Part shown: in pieces, positions 35,040 to 45,132 of the stretch | Numbering within the stretch: position 1 is the first letter of the stretch | Layout of the letters: each line of letters begins with the position of its first letter | Assembly: GCA_008360955.1 (NCBI GenBank) | Contig: LUCM01003402.1 | Coordinates: 305,267 to 369,266, forward strand | Direction: 5' to 3' | DNA: 64,000 nt | Source of the DNA: Fasciolopsis buskii | Lineage: Eukaryota; Platyhelminthes; Trematoda; Plagiorchiida; Fasciolidae | Position numbers and translations under genes: made by a program | The notes under the pieces: generated by a model | Database searches by the model: none | The model's input: the letters and a program-made list of their open reading frames with translations, nothing else | Told to the model about the DNA's origin: nothing

Positions 35040-35270
35040 CGCTCATTCCGAATGCCTATCTGGCAAAATTCAATCAAGTCCACAGTCGGCAGAAACCGAA
35101 GGGTGAACCGATCTATACACCAACAAAGAAACCGTATGCACCACACTGTCTCTCAAAGGAGACCATATTCTCAAAGATGTGTATGCGTTGCAAACTCATC
35201 TCAGTCACAAATTGCACATTCTCAACCGCAGAGCTCCAACTCTTGCCAGCCATCCGAAGCATCATTCTGA
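35040..35270 (+). CDS. candidate terminal exon, basic Gln/Ser-rich
   Basis: The acceptor AAACGTTTTCTTCGTGCAG ends at 35039. The phase-0 frame codes 76 residues to TGA at 35268-35270. It begins R-S-F-R-M-P-I-W-Q-N, has an R/N/Q/H-rich middle (R-N-R-R-V-N-R-S-I-H-Q-Q-R-N-R) and ends in S/Q-rich sequence (S-S-Q-S-Q, Q-P-Q-S-S-N-S). The hydrophilic, low-complexity composition is unlike random translation and similar in style to the gene ending at 19432. A longer overlapping plus frame (34997-35368) has a more random composition and is probably the shadow. No domain recognised. Confidence 0.45.
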   Translation, partial: RSFRMPIWQNSIKSTVGRNRRVNRSIHQQRNRMHHTVSQRRPYSQRCVCVANSSQSQIAHSQPQSSNSCQPSEASF

Positions 35271-35389
35271 ACCAACGTGGATCTAATCGGATGTCACGTT
35301 CTGCCTCACATCCCGTGTACCAGCTCACTCGCGGTTGCCGTGACATTCACATCGGCAGAACAGACTGAAGACTTTTCAACGAATGTTTT

Positions 35390-35574
35390 AAACTAAAGTT
35401 ATATATATATATAGAAGCAGCAAGTAGTATCTGGATGCGCGAACAAAATTTGCCCAAGAGCATACCTGACGAGCGACAGTAACCGCGAAACCGGTCGTGT
35501 GCGCCCGGGCAAATTTTGTTCAGATACTACTTGCTGCTTCTATATGTACATATACATATATATAACTTCAGTTT
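35390..35574. repeat. short foldback element (hairpin) 2
   Basis: The left arm AAACTAAAGTTATATATATATATAGAAGCAGCAAGTAGTATCTG and, after GGATGCGCG, AACAAAATTTGCCC pair with the right arm GGGCAAATTTTGTTCAGATACTACTTGCTGCTTC...TATATAACTTCAGTTT. The arm is 60+ nt with one short insertion on the left and AT-repeat length change. The internal segment of ~45 bp is GC-richer. Ends in TAAACT/AGTTTA. MITE-like; 120 bp downstream of the candidate stop at 35270. Confidence 0.85.
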
Positions 35575-35723
35575 ATCTAGGAATAATGTGCCGGACTGAG
35601 ATTTCCATCCTTGACTAACTGCCCTTCGGACCCAATTTTCACACAGAAATTTCAGGTCATCTGAGTTGTCATTAAGGATGACATCCGAGTAAACTTGGCT
35701 CGGTAATTCTTGTTGGCTTAAAT

Positions 35724-35910
35724 GGTATTTGGTGGCATAGTGGTATCACACACGTGTTCCATTTGGACAACCCGGGGTTCAAACACTGGATGCGATAGAG
35801 GTAATACATGCCTGATGGACGCTACTGTGTGCAAGACTCAAGTCTGAGAATTCTCGAGTGTAATGTTGTCCGGATGACTTGAGGTTTGTGCATGAAAGCT
35901 GGAGTCTGAA
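35724..35910 (+). repeat. SINE-like repeat, family C (plus copy, tRNA-Gly-like head)
   Basis: The head GGTGGCATAGTGGTATCACACACGTGTTCC...GACAACCCGGGGTTCAAACACTGG has A-box-like (GGCATAGTGG) and B-box-like (GGGGTTCAAAC) parts resembling a glycine-type tRNA. A body with ATGACTTGAGGTTTGTGCATGAAAGC follows. The same body occurs inverted at 33.3 kb. Confidence 0.7.
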
Positions 35911-37410
35911 GATCAGTCAGCCAAACTAAACCTTTGTTAAGTTGCAGTAACACAAATAGTATAGCCGTGTCGGCACGTGTGACAAAAAAACGGCGGACTG
36001 TATTCCCAAGCCGAAGCCTATTGCACATGGGAATTTATGTTCGGCTACTTATTCATTCAACAAAGGATAGAACGAAAGCCGCTTTGCAACGGAATGGTGA
36101 AGCACATTTCAGTCCGATTCATTAAGCAACTAATATCGGTGACATCACCCAGCGGACATAGGGCACTCAAGCCTTCAGACTTGCGCAACCTGTGAAAAAC
36201 CAAATACTGCGATCAGATCGAGGCCTCCACCGTCATCGGCATCGTGTCGAACAGAGAACGTTCATGATATGTGAAGCATCGACAGCTAGTTCCCACCGCC
36301 TTCATCGGTTCACACGCCATGTACGGCTGACTGCATCAAACTCAGGTTAGTAGTATGTTTTCACTAAAACCTGTCCACTAGCTCGGCAACCATTGCTACC
36401 GGGTTCATGTTGTTTGCGCGTGTGCGATTCTGTTGATTAATGCAAAAAATCCATTTGACAACTCGTTTACTTACGGCCAAGTTAAACAAAATAGGCATTA
36501 ACAACAATAGAACAAACGATCAGGAATGTTATCAATTCCACTCTTAATGATGACGGGATTAGTTCAACCTGCGCAGAATCATTTCCGTTCATAAACCGTT
36601 GTTCGCAGTCGTGGGTTCCACGCTTTTTGTTGTGAGATGTTTTAATAAGATACAAATTTCTCATGTTTTCTGATCCTGTGAATTCAACCTGTGGTGAGGA
36701 GTTCATGGAACGTGCAAACGTAACCAGTGGCAACGAGACAGTGATAATGAGGAGAAGGTCAATCTAATGCCAAGTAAATGACACAACGATGCCGCTCCAA
36801 ATAATGGCCATGTCGACTCCATGGCAATGGAACCTATTTGACACCTTTTGTCATAGTATGAATAGGTCAAATGCATTGCATTCACATTGGTCTGAGTTTA
36901 GCATAACTAGAGAAGTTAGACTGGGTGAATGAGATATTCAACTATTACTCCTCTGTTGTGAAAAGTACTAACAAATTCGAAGTTGCTTATCATCCGAAAA
37001 TGAGGATGTTGAAATTGAACGTGGTCTCGATAGCTACCTAAATCTTTAGTTTGAATGATAACATGCCTGTCAGATGTGTATTTCTTCTCATTACTGGGCT
37101 GACGACGCAAACCGCCAGCCTTTTAAACAGTCTTTCAACGTAACAATTGATCGGTTGGCCGGAAATCCGTCCAGAAACATCCACAATCAGCATAATGCTT
37201 TCGTAGCATGCTTTACCTTGTAAACTGCTGCGGTTCACCGTAAAATTAATACAGGTGATCAGTTGAGCACGAAAACCAGGGTGACAGGACAGAACAAGCA
37301 GCTATTTGCTTACAATCCCAACCTTTTGATTACGCAAATAATCGAAGTGGAACGCTTTGATTGCTAGGCCACCTGTGCTAGGTGGTCACCGATGGCTTAG
37401 CAGACTACAC
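35911..37410. other. non-coding stretch, nothing recognised
   Basis: Frames of 60-83 codons on the minus strand only. No splice pairs or repeats identified. Confidence 0.4.
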
Positions 37411-37438
37411 ATATAAAAAAATATATATATATATATAA
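37411..37438. repeat. (AT)n microsatellite
   Basis: An A-rich lead followed by a pure AT dinucleotide tract. Confidence 0.85.
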
Positions 37439-39027
37439 TTGTTAACTTCGCAGGGTAGTAGATCATCGCACACTGAGCAGTCGGTTGAAGTTAGAGGTCA
37501 CATCTCACTGGGAATGTAAAACTCAACAAACAGCTCACTTAAACTTAGCTTATTCCATGTACACCCGTACTAGACGATTCAATTTTGTATTGAAATGTTT
37601 ATTACCTTCACTGGGCTAGTAGACCACGGTGAGAAAGGTGGTAGTTAATTAGGGTAATGGAAGCATCAGATAAGCTTCCGTGTCACACAATAAAGAATAT
37701 TTTATCGGGCCATTCAGAGTAAGCACACAACTAATTACATGGCTCAACTCATAATCGTTCGATTGCACCATTGGTTACTATTTATGCATGGTTAAACTAG
37801 GCCCAAGTAATTCAAAGATATCCACTCCTAGATAACTACAAATCTACTGAATGAGAAGCATTCAGCTGAAAAAAATTGCATTAAATTGGTTCCGAAAATT
37901 TGGAGGTCAGATTATTTGACCACAGTGAGGGATGATGACGTGGGAAGCTGATAAAAATTACTGTTTATTGTTTATTGATAAACATATACTTATAGCTATC
38001 CTTTGATTCGTTTCATCTCACATTGCGTTCAGCATACTGTTTGATGGGGGCAGCCTTAATATCCACCTCGGTAATTACAGAGTTTGGCAAACTTAACCTG
38101 AGCCGCGAAACATTCAACATTTTAAAGCTACATGCAATGAAATCTAACCAACCCAATCTTCATTAAAAACACTCAGCGAGCACAAAGATCACTCTTCTTG
38201 AATGCGATGTGAAAATCCCTTCAAGATCCTGCAAGTTTCTGTATGCCAACGGCTGACTTATCCATACTAATGTCATTCATTTTCCGGATAAATTTCGTCG
38301 CCCAGCTTCAATAGCCAATTTGATCGATTCTTTGTTGGCTTCTCAGTTGAGTTACTGATCCGACATTTCTCCCCGGAGAGAAGCCAATGAGCTTGTTCGG
38401 AACCTGAGTTCCAGCTCGGTTATTAAGCTTCAATGTGCTTGCAAATTATTGAGAGAAAATCCCATTTGATCATGACACCGATAACCTCGAATTTGCGACT
38501 AGCCACGCAAATAAACCGAGCAATAGTTCATCCAAGACTTGCGCACACGGACACACGCACACACAAAATATCCGCATAGGGTTCTGTAGTGGTGCATAGG
38601 GAAATGGGAAAGCTTACATCGGCCGGAAATGACAATTAGACGTATCACCTAAGGTCTTCAGCCATCAACTGGGAAGACCTCATGGATCACAAACCGAAAA
38701 TCTATCGCGAGCTTTCCGAAAGAGTCCACTTGTTGAGATTCGATTCCTTTTCCACCTGACCTCTTTGACTCACCTTACAGTCACCGCCTGTCTCGCACAA
38801 CAACATACATTGAAGGAATCAATTTAGTAGGCTGCGAATTTTATGTTCCAACCAAATTAATCCATTCGAATCCTTTGCTTTATCCAGTGATGGAATTCCA
38901 CGACCCAGTAATTAACCAAGAAGCTCAGCATTTCTGACACTATTCTCCAGTCACACACTGGCAACAGAGCGAAAGCAATGGTCTTTTAAAGATCCTAAAT
39001 CCACGACAACCGGATGTCTCATCAAGG
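37439..39027. other. non-coding stretch, nothing recognised
   Basis: Contains a short ACACACGCACACACA tract near 38550. No exon or repeat family is apparent. Confidence 0.4.
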
Positions 39028-39333
39028 TCACAAAAATGGCAAAAGCCTATTGGGTCTCATGCGTAGGTGAAAGCGTTTCATCCAGTGTACCACAGTCGGA
39101 TGACAGAAACCGCCACAATGACGAAAACCACTCACTTCATCCCACTCATTCCCTGGAATAACCACTTTCGAATTTAGGCCAAACAAATCATACAACACCG
39201 TTGTACATGTCGAACCTGCATGGTGTATAACAAACGCATCTCCACTATTATCCAGAAGATCGAGAACAAATTGCAACTCATTTAATACTTCTCTCGGTAG
39301 CACAAAATTGTCCACATATTCTGAATCAGACAT
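39028..39333 (-). CDS. hypothetical open frame or exon
   Basis: A 101-codon minus frame starts at an ATG in AACATGTCTG and ends at a TGA. The peptide starts acidic (M-S-D-S-E-Y-V-D-N-F-V-L-P) and continues L-Q-F-V-L-D-L-L-D-N-S-G-D-A-F-V-I-H-H-A-G-S-T. It then has V-V-I-P-G-N-E-W-D-E followed by a Cys/His-containing part (F-R-H-C-G-G-F-C-H). A GTGAGT donor-like site after G-N-E-W-D-E (phase 0) suggests the first half could be an internal exon whose acceptor is the TTCAG just after the ATG. A GGTAAGT just upstream could be an earlier exon's donor. Family not recognised. Length is within chance. Confidence 0.35.
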   Translation of the reverse strand: MSDSEYVDNFVLPREVLNELQFVLDLLDNSGDAFVIHHAGSTCTTVLYDLFGLNSKVVIPGNEWDEVSGFRHCGGFCHPTVVHWMKRFHLRMRPNRLLPFL

Positions 39334-40984
39334 GTTCCGGTTTGATCACTTACCAATGCAACTAGTCGCAAATCAGGATAGGGTTATTTAAACTTCAACC
39401 ATTTTAATCACTAAGTTGAAAGAAACACGTTGGAACGGGTCAACCCTGACTAACACCACTTCTCGTCGTGCACTGAACTCGGGTGAAACATGGCCGTAAC
39501 CACGGGCAATTAGTACAAACTTATTGTCCTGTATACTTCACATCGTTGAACTTGCACGATTGACCAAACTCGTACGTAATGTTGGCATCTTTCATCATTT
39601 GTATGTCTGTAATCATCAGCAATGCACATTCACTGCACTCGAACTGAGTCGCGAACCCCGGTGAATGGTTTTAAGTCGAATGTGATAGATCCCAGAGTGT
39701 GCGCTGCTTTCAAGGAATTCTACATTGATTTAGATTCAGACATTGCACGTCGAATCAGCTGGGCGAGAAACTTGACTTCAAACTTGCCAAAATTTCTTTG
39801 GGTCCCAAAGCTTGGGAATTGAAACGCTCAGTTCAGCCACACCTAAACTTCGACAGCTGTCAAACTGGGCTACGAAACACTAACATTCATAAACGTCAAT
39901 TCCTAATCTACCCAAAGTACGTGATTTCTATTATGCTGACGTTACGGTCAATTACAAGTGTTCAATGCGAAGGTTTGTAAAATTAGCACAAATGAACGCT
40001 ATTTCGTGAGTACATTGCGTTTTACAAGAACACATGTGTGTGTATTAGATTTGGTTTCAAGAATCTTCGAACGAAATCGAAACTAACAAGCAGACGTCTC
40101 CAGTTAGGCTAGATCAAGGCAGGTTACGTCTTTTTCGGTCCGACTGAGACGGTCGGACTTACTCGATGATCCTGCCACAGGGTAGGTTGCCTTTTAGTAA
40201 ATTTGAAACCAATGAAGTTGCACACCCAACCGAGCATGCAATCCAGTCATGGAGACCAGAAGCCTACCGTGAATGGAAATTGATATCCAAATTCTTGCCT
40301 CACTGACATCGAACGTGTTTGAATATCACATTTATAATACCAGAAATTACTTGCTTGTATCAATTACAATCAAGTCCCAGAAATAAAAATAAATCAACCG
40401 TCACCACCAGGTGTTCGCAGTTTGTTCACACCCGACTGGAATTGGACAACCCTTTTCAAAGTATGTATTACGGTGTAAAATTCCAGTTGCTTCGCTTTTG
40501 GTTAAGATCAAATTACGGTAGAATGTGAGAAATAATGTTGCGATCAACATATCATCATCCACGGAGGTTTACACGAACGAAACAAATAACAGGTTGAAAT
40601 TGATAGGACTTCTTGGGACCCTTTAACGTCAGTTCGTCGCCATTCTTGTTCCACTATGGCTTCCCACTCACCCATTGATTTGTGTATCGTCATAATTTGG
40701 TCGAATGTTTGGGTTACAATCGTTCACTGGATGAACATTTGGAATGCGAAACATTAAGGTTTTTGTTCAGACATGTACATGATTATAATTTTCGCTGGTA
40801 TTTCAATTTCTTGTCTAAAAATGACAAGGCAGTCTGTCGAACATTTTAATCATTGGATCATATTCACTGAAGATGAATGAAATGATAATACCCTTCCTCC
40901 CTCCCGAAAGAGTAGAGCATATGAATCGACCAAATTACTGTTGGTACACCCTAGTGTTAATCGCTTGACCGTCGACGGCAAAAC
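39334..40984. other. non-coding stretch with one repeat fragment
   Basis: Holds the family A fragment at 39606-39676 and no supported gene. Plus frames at 39622-39980 and 40319-40528 are chance length. Confidence 0.4.
39606..39676 (-). repeat. foldback family A fragment
   Basis: GTAATCATCAGCAATGCACATTCACTGCACTCGAACTGAGTCGCGAACCCCGG matches the left-arm tRNA-like segment. Both ends are truncated. Confidence 0.65.
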
Positions 40985-41067
40985 GCGCCGTCGTGAATAG
41001 GACTCGAAGCTACGAGGGAATACCCCACTGGATTACAACTCTATCGCTTTGACCACTCGACCACCGC
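40985..41067 (-). repeat. tRNA-like sequence (Ser/Leu type, degenerate)
   Basis: On the minus strand the 83-nt segment has TGGTCGAGTGG, a good A box for long-variable-arm tRNAs. It then has GGG-TATT-CCC as a possible variable arm and CTTCGAGTCC as a B box. The acceptor ends do not pair and the anticodon stem is weak. It is therefore a tRNA pseudogene or SINE head, not a functional tRNA. Confidence 0.5.
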
Positions 41068-41170
41068 AACAAACAGGAAATTTGATGCACTGCGTTATAG
41101 GCACTATAATCCCACGAATAATGGACTTCACATTGCAAATTAAAAAGCCGGGCGGTAAGTGATGGTTTTC

Positions 41171-41203
41171 GTGTGTGCGTGTGTGTGTGCGTGCGTGCGT
41201 GCA
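41171..41203. repeat. (GT/GC)n microsatellite
   Basis: GT-rich tract grading into GTGC repeats. Confidence 0.8.
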
Positions 41204-42887
41204 TACGCACTACTCAAGAAACAAAAGGCCCAGTAATATAATACCGTATCGTTTGACTTCCAGGCAACGAATCGCCTCCTTTAATAAATTTTGTTTGTTT
41301 GCAAGTCACAATGTCACTGAATAGATCAAAACGTGAGGAGTCATCTTCTCCTGATGAATCTAAACTACCATTTCACGTGTCTTTTGCCAGCTGACCTAGG
41401 AGGTCGTGTGGTAGTGTATTTGGCTGACATTTTCACATCTGCATCGGCATAGCATTAGACAAATCTGCTGAACCATAATTTGATAACAGAGTAGACCAGA
41501 TCGGCATTGAAAATCGGTTATTTCATGCACACGATACGTTTCCGTCGATGAAAACATGACACTTCATGGTGTCCCAGTACAAGATAGTCTTTTCCGAAAA
41601 GCCACGATGGAGACTTACACAGCTCTGATGACTACGAGCAGTTTCATCGTTCAGATTACCGTAGGAGTGTGATCATATAACAGATATAGTTTACCACTTG
41701 TTAAAATTTAGACTGGTGTACCTTCCAGACTGAGTATTTTGTGAGTAAAATCTCTATTGATTCTTCCTCCCCCACTCTGAAAAGCCCAAGGTCAAAACCA
41801 TAAGGTCTGTTCTGGGAAGCGCTTTCTATCAAGAATGAGATGTTCCAAAATCTCGCAAATGTGATGACCAACGGGTGATCCGAGTTCGGGAGAAAAATGG
41901 TTAGTCTATTCTTAACCTATTTGTTTCAATCGCAGAGGAACCCAGGAAATGGGATAATGTTGTCGTGTTATTAGTTTTTATCTCTCCATTTTCATTCCAG
42001 TAAGAGCTAGGCCGTTGAAATTTTGATACCCGCGATGCGTTTGCCTCTAGGACCAAATAGTCCCAAATGTTGTTGTCATCCTCTCTGGGGACTTAGCCGC
42101 GCGGGGGTGTATGAGTATTTGGTAGAACACAACCAACCCATGTTTCAAATCGGTTATCTACCAGGAGAAAATCAAGAGAGGCATTGTTTGTGGTGTTTCC
42201 AGTGAATTGCAGATTGTTTGTTTGTAAACTGTTGCTTAGGCAATCGGATGATAACTGACTAAGTGCCTCACTTGTGATGAATACATAAGAAAAGTTTCTA
42301 CCTATTAAGCAGGGGGGTGACAAGGCCCTAACTGGAATTTCTCTGCTATGAATCCCATGAATCACTGGTCTTGTGGGGAATCATGGTAACGCAACATAGT
42401 GAACTGAATGGACCGGTATTGTTTGTGTAGACATTCACAACTGTCCTCTGTCAACCTGTCGGCCGTCTAAGTAGCTGAAAGGGACTGAAAGGAGGAGGTT
42501 GTTCTTGCAACTCCACAAATTAAGACAAAAAAAAACGCAGGCACCTAAGCCAATTTCCATTCAATCGGTTGTTCGTTTCCATTTATTTAATCTCAGCGGT
42601 ACAGCTTTTAGGTTACACGCCAAATATTTCCGTGGTTGGTGTGGAAATATTTTTTGCCCAGTACTGGCCAAAAGCTAGTCGCCATTATCGCCGATCAACG
42701 AGGATATGTTCCGTTACTTAGGGTGTTTCTAACTAGACACAAAACCATCAGCTGTTCACATTGGAACGTAAGTGTTGTTATGAAAATTCATGCCGTTCAA
42801 CATTTTCACTGAATGATACAAAATGATCCGATGTAGATTGTATGTCGAAACCAATAAATGTCTACATAGCCCAAGGATTTCTCATTT
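41204..42887. other. non-coding stretch, nothing recognised
   Basis: No supported gene or named repeat. Confidence 0.4.
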
Positions 42888-42996
42888 TTTTTATTTTTTA
42901 CTCCGTTTACTAACGAAATGAATATAAACGTCATTTTTCAGGAGGGAAGTCTCAGCCCACAGAGGACTGCCAAGTGGAAAAGCTGACTGGGAATAA
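42888..42996 (-). repeat. SINE family B fragment
   Basis: TTTACTCCGTTTACTAACGAAATG...CATTTTTCAGGAGGGAAG, then CAGAGGACTGCCAAGTGGAAAAGCTGACTGG, is the reverse complement of the family B body. The tRNA-like head has been lost or is too diverged. Confidence 0.65.
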
Positions 42997-44032
42997 CAAG
43001 ACTTGAGCCAGCCACCTACACGTGACCTCTTTCAAAGAGAAGCGAGGATGCTGCGAGGAAGAATTTGCGCAAAGTCGCACCCACACGAAAGCAGTTATTG
43101 CCACATTACAATACAAAGGTTCCAATTCATTCAGTGCACAGGAGAACGACACACATTAGCTATACTACTTAATCAAACGCACTACTATCTACTCATTTAT
43201 AGCTTCGTGTTTGGCTTTTCAGTTTTCATTTTAATAAAAGATCAGTGAAGATGTTTTTCAGATGTTTTCCAGATGTTTTTCAGTGGAAGGTCGATCGACT
43301 GTGCTGATTCTCACCTGCTACAGGAACTGGGCTCTCCATGACGTCGACCGATGGACCACTTGAAGGAAGTTGCCTTTGCTGCCCGTCATAGCTTTGGTAA
43401 TGATTGTAGCATCAGTGTACCTAACATTAGAGTAAATGAAATATTAGCACTACTTATGAATTTGCAAGGACCCAAAAGTAATTAATGAGTTACTCCAAGT
43501 AGATTGATATGGGTATAGGCAGAGTCAGGCTGTCTTTGATGAAGCCTGGCAAAAAAGCCCTTGTTAATTTTGAAAGTTACAGTCATAAAATATGAACGGA
43601 GAATTTTTCGAAAATGGGTATTGCTTCTTCACCTCGTCGCGGATTGTGAAGAATTTCGGGCTTTTCTTGGCATTCGGAACGGTTCATTCGGAGAAAAGCA
43701 TCCAAAATACCAAGATGTTAGACTTGCTGGTGGCGCTGGTCCCCCTTGTTCTCGACTCTTCCTCTGATTGTGTCCACTTACAAACGGGATGACATTCCAG
43801 GGGAGATACAACAGACGGTTGGATTTTTACTGGCGGCAAGACGAAACTAGTCTTACATTCTTCCCGTCGTTATTGATTTTGATTGGGACATGTATTTCGT
43901 GTACCTATAAGCCTGCTACGATGAATGAGCAGTCAGTGCACGCATAAGATTATCGTGAGTCCGTGGAATTACAATGTGAGCGATACAGGACAAACCGGTG
44001 CTCCAAATCCACATCGGCTTACATTCTGTTAG
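42997..44032. other. non-coding stretch with weak exon-like signals
   Basis: An acceptor-like GACATTCCAG near 43799 opens three short frames with no deciding donor. Plus frames at 43561-43792 overlap one another. Not called. Confidence 0.35.
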
Positions 44033-44108
44033 GCGGCCATTGACATTAGATACTCTTCGCCGTTCGCGTGCGAGAGGAAAACTTCCGAAAGTACTATTGA
44101 CAAATACG
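44033..44108 (+). CDS. candidate exon joined to 44785-45132
   Basis: The acceptor CGGCTTACATTCTGTTAG ends at 44032, and the near-consensus donor ACG|GTGAGT starts at 44109. In the frame entering in phase 2 and leaving in phase 0 it codes 25 basic residues (R-P-L-T-L-D-T-L-R-R-S-R-A-R-G-K). A second frame is also open. Phase-0 exit matches the phase-0 entry of the following candidate. Family unknown. Confidence 0.45.
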
Positions 44109-44784
44109 GTGAGTAAAATGTGGACTGCGCGGAAGCGAAGACTTCACTGCGCTGCGTTTTTGTCTCATAACGCAAGGTCTATATTCAGATTTGCGTTGAC
44201 AAGTCAGGGGTGTGTCAAGGAGCTGCGCTTCCCCCTAGAAATTTTATTCACCTACATCAGTGGCTTATCAACCGTGGATTATTCAGTCGTTTAGCAATTT
44301 CTGATTTTTGTTTGACAAATACGGACTGTCGTTTGTCGCCTAGGCCTAGTCTTAGCAACCAATGAGATGCACTGAAACAAACACAAAGTATTTTGAACGT
44401 GCAGTCCTTGACGAAATTCACACTGGACTCCCAAGTCATATTAGTGGGTCGCGAAAATCACGCGTGATGTACCTGCATGCAATATATGTCCTTCAAAGCA
44501 AGGGTCCTGATAACATCCCGAGACGACTAGGCGACGGGTAGTGACCACTAAAGGATGGGTCTAGTTCACTAAAAGGTATCCAGGGCCTGCTATTCAACGA
44601 GAGGAGATTGTTGAAGGATGTAAAACCTGGATTTCCCACAGTCAGTTGTTCAGCTATCCTGATGGCGACGCCCTTCGTCAGGTCGCATCTGGAAACGAAA
44701 AATCCTAGCAGTAATTGTCAGCACTTTGAACGCAATTTATTCAATTTACACTGACTAATCTGATTCTTGTTTCATTGACACGAG

Positions 44785-45132
44785 GTCACAAATCAAAGTG
44801 ATGACCCTGTTTTGAAACCCAACTTTGGCGAACAGGTCACGAAGGTAGAACACGGCGAATCAGGCACCTGGCGGACCAGTGAGCACGCAGATAACAGAGG
44901 TGACCATATTCTGCGTAAGCAATTACCCAAACAACAGACTGATAAGAAAAAAAATCAGAGAACGAGGACAAAAACAACCAGCATGCCTCTTGATATAATG
45001 CGGCCAAGGTTGAAATTAAAGCAACCGTTTAACAGCCAACGCTGTTCACGGGATGCAGTGGGATTAGTACCAACGGATGTCTTGTCAACTTCCGAGAAGA
45101 GTGACATGAGTGCACCACAGGCTGGCCGATGA
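44785..45132 (+). CDS. candidate terminal exon, hydrophilic Lys/Arg/Gln-rich
   Basis: Acceptor GATTCTTGTTTCATTGACACGAG ends at 44784. The phase-0 frame codes 115 residues to TGA at 45130-45132. Composition is strongly hydrophilic: V-T-N-Q-S-D-D-P, then T-K-V-E-H-G-E-S-G-T-W-R, a basic middle (K-Q-Q-T-D-K-K-K-N-Q-R-T-R-T-K-T), and an acidic/Ser end (L-S-T-S-E-K-S-D-M-S-A-P). It is poor in Cys, Phe and Tyr, which random translation of AT-rich DNA is not. This is the best-supported coding block outside the 14.8-19.4 kb gene. Domain and function unknown; likely a disordered C-terminus. Confidence 0.5.
   Translation, partial: VTNQSDDPVLKPNFGEQVTKVEHGESGTWRTSEHADNRGDHILRKQLPKQQTDKKKNQRTRTKTTSMPLDIMRPRLKLKQPFNSQRCSRDAVGLVPTDVLSTSEKSDMSAPQAGR

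Noticed and set aside
34997..35368. 123-codon plus frame as the coding frame
   Set aside because: The overlapping phase-0 frame after the acceptor at 35039 has a more protein-like composition and a phase-matched upstream exon.
40985..41067. Functional tRNA-Ser or tRNA-Leu gene
   Set aside because: A and B boxes are present, but the acceptor stem does not pair.
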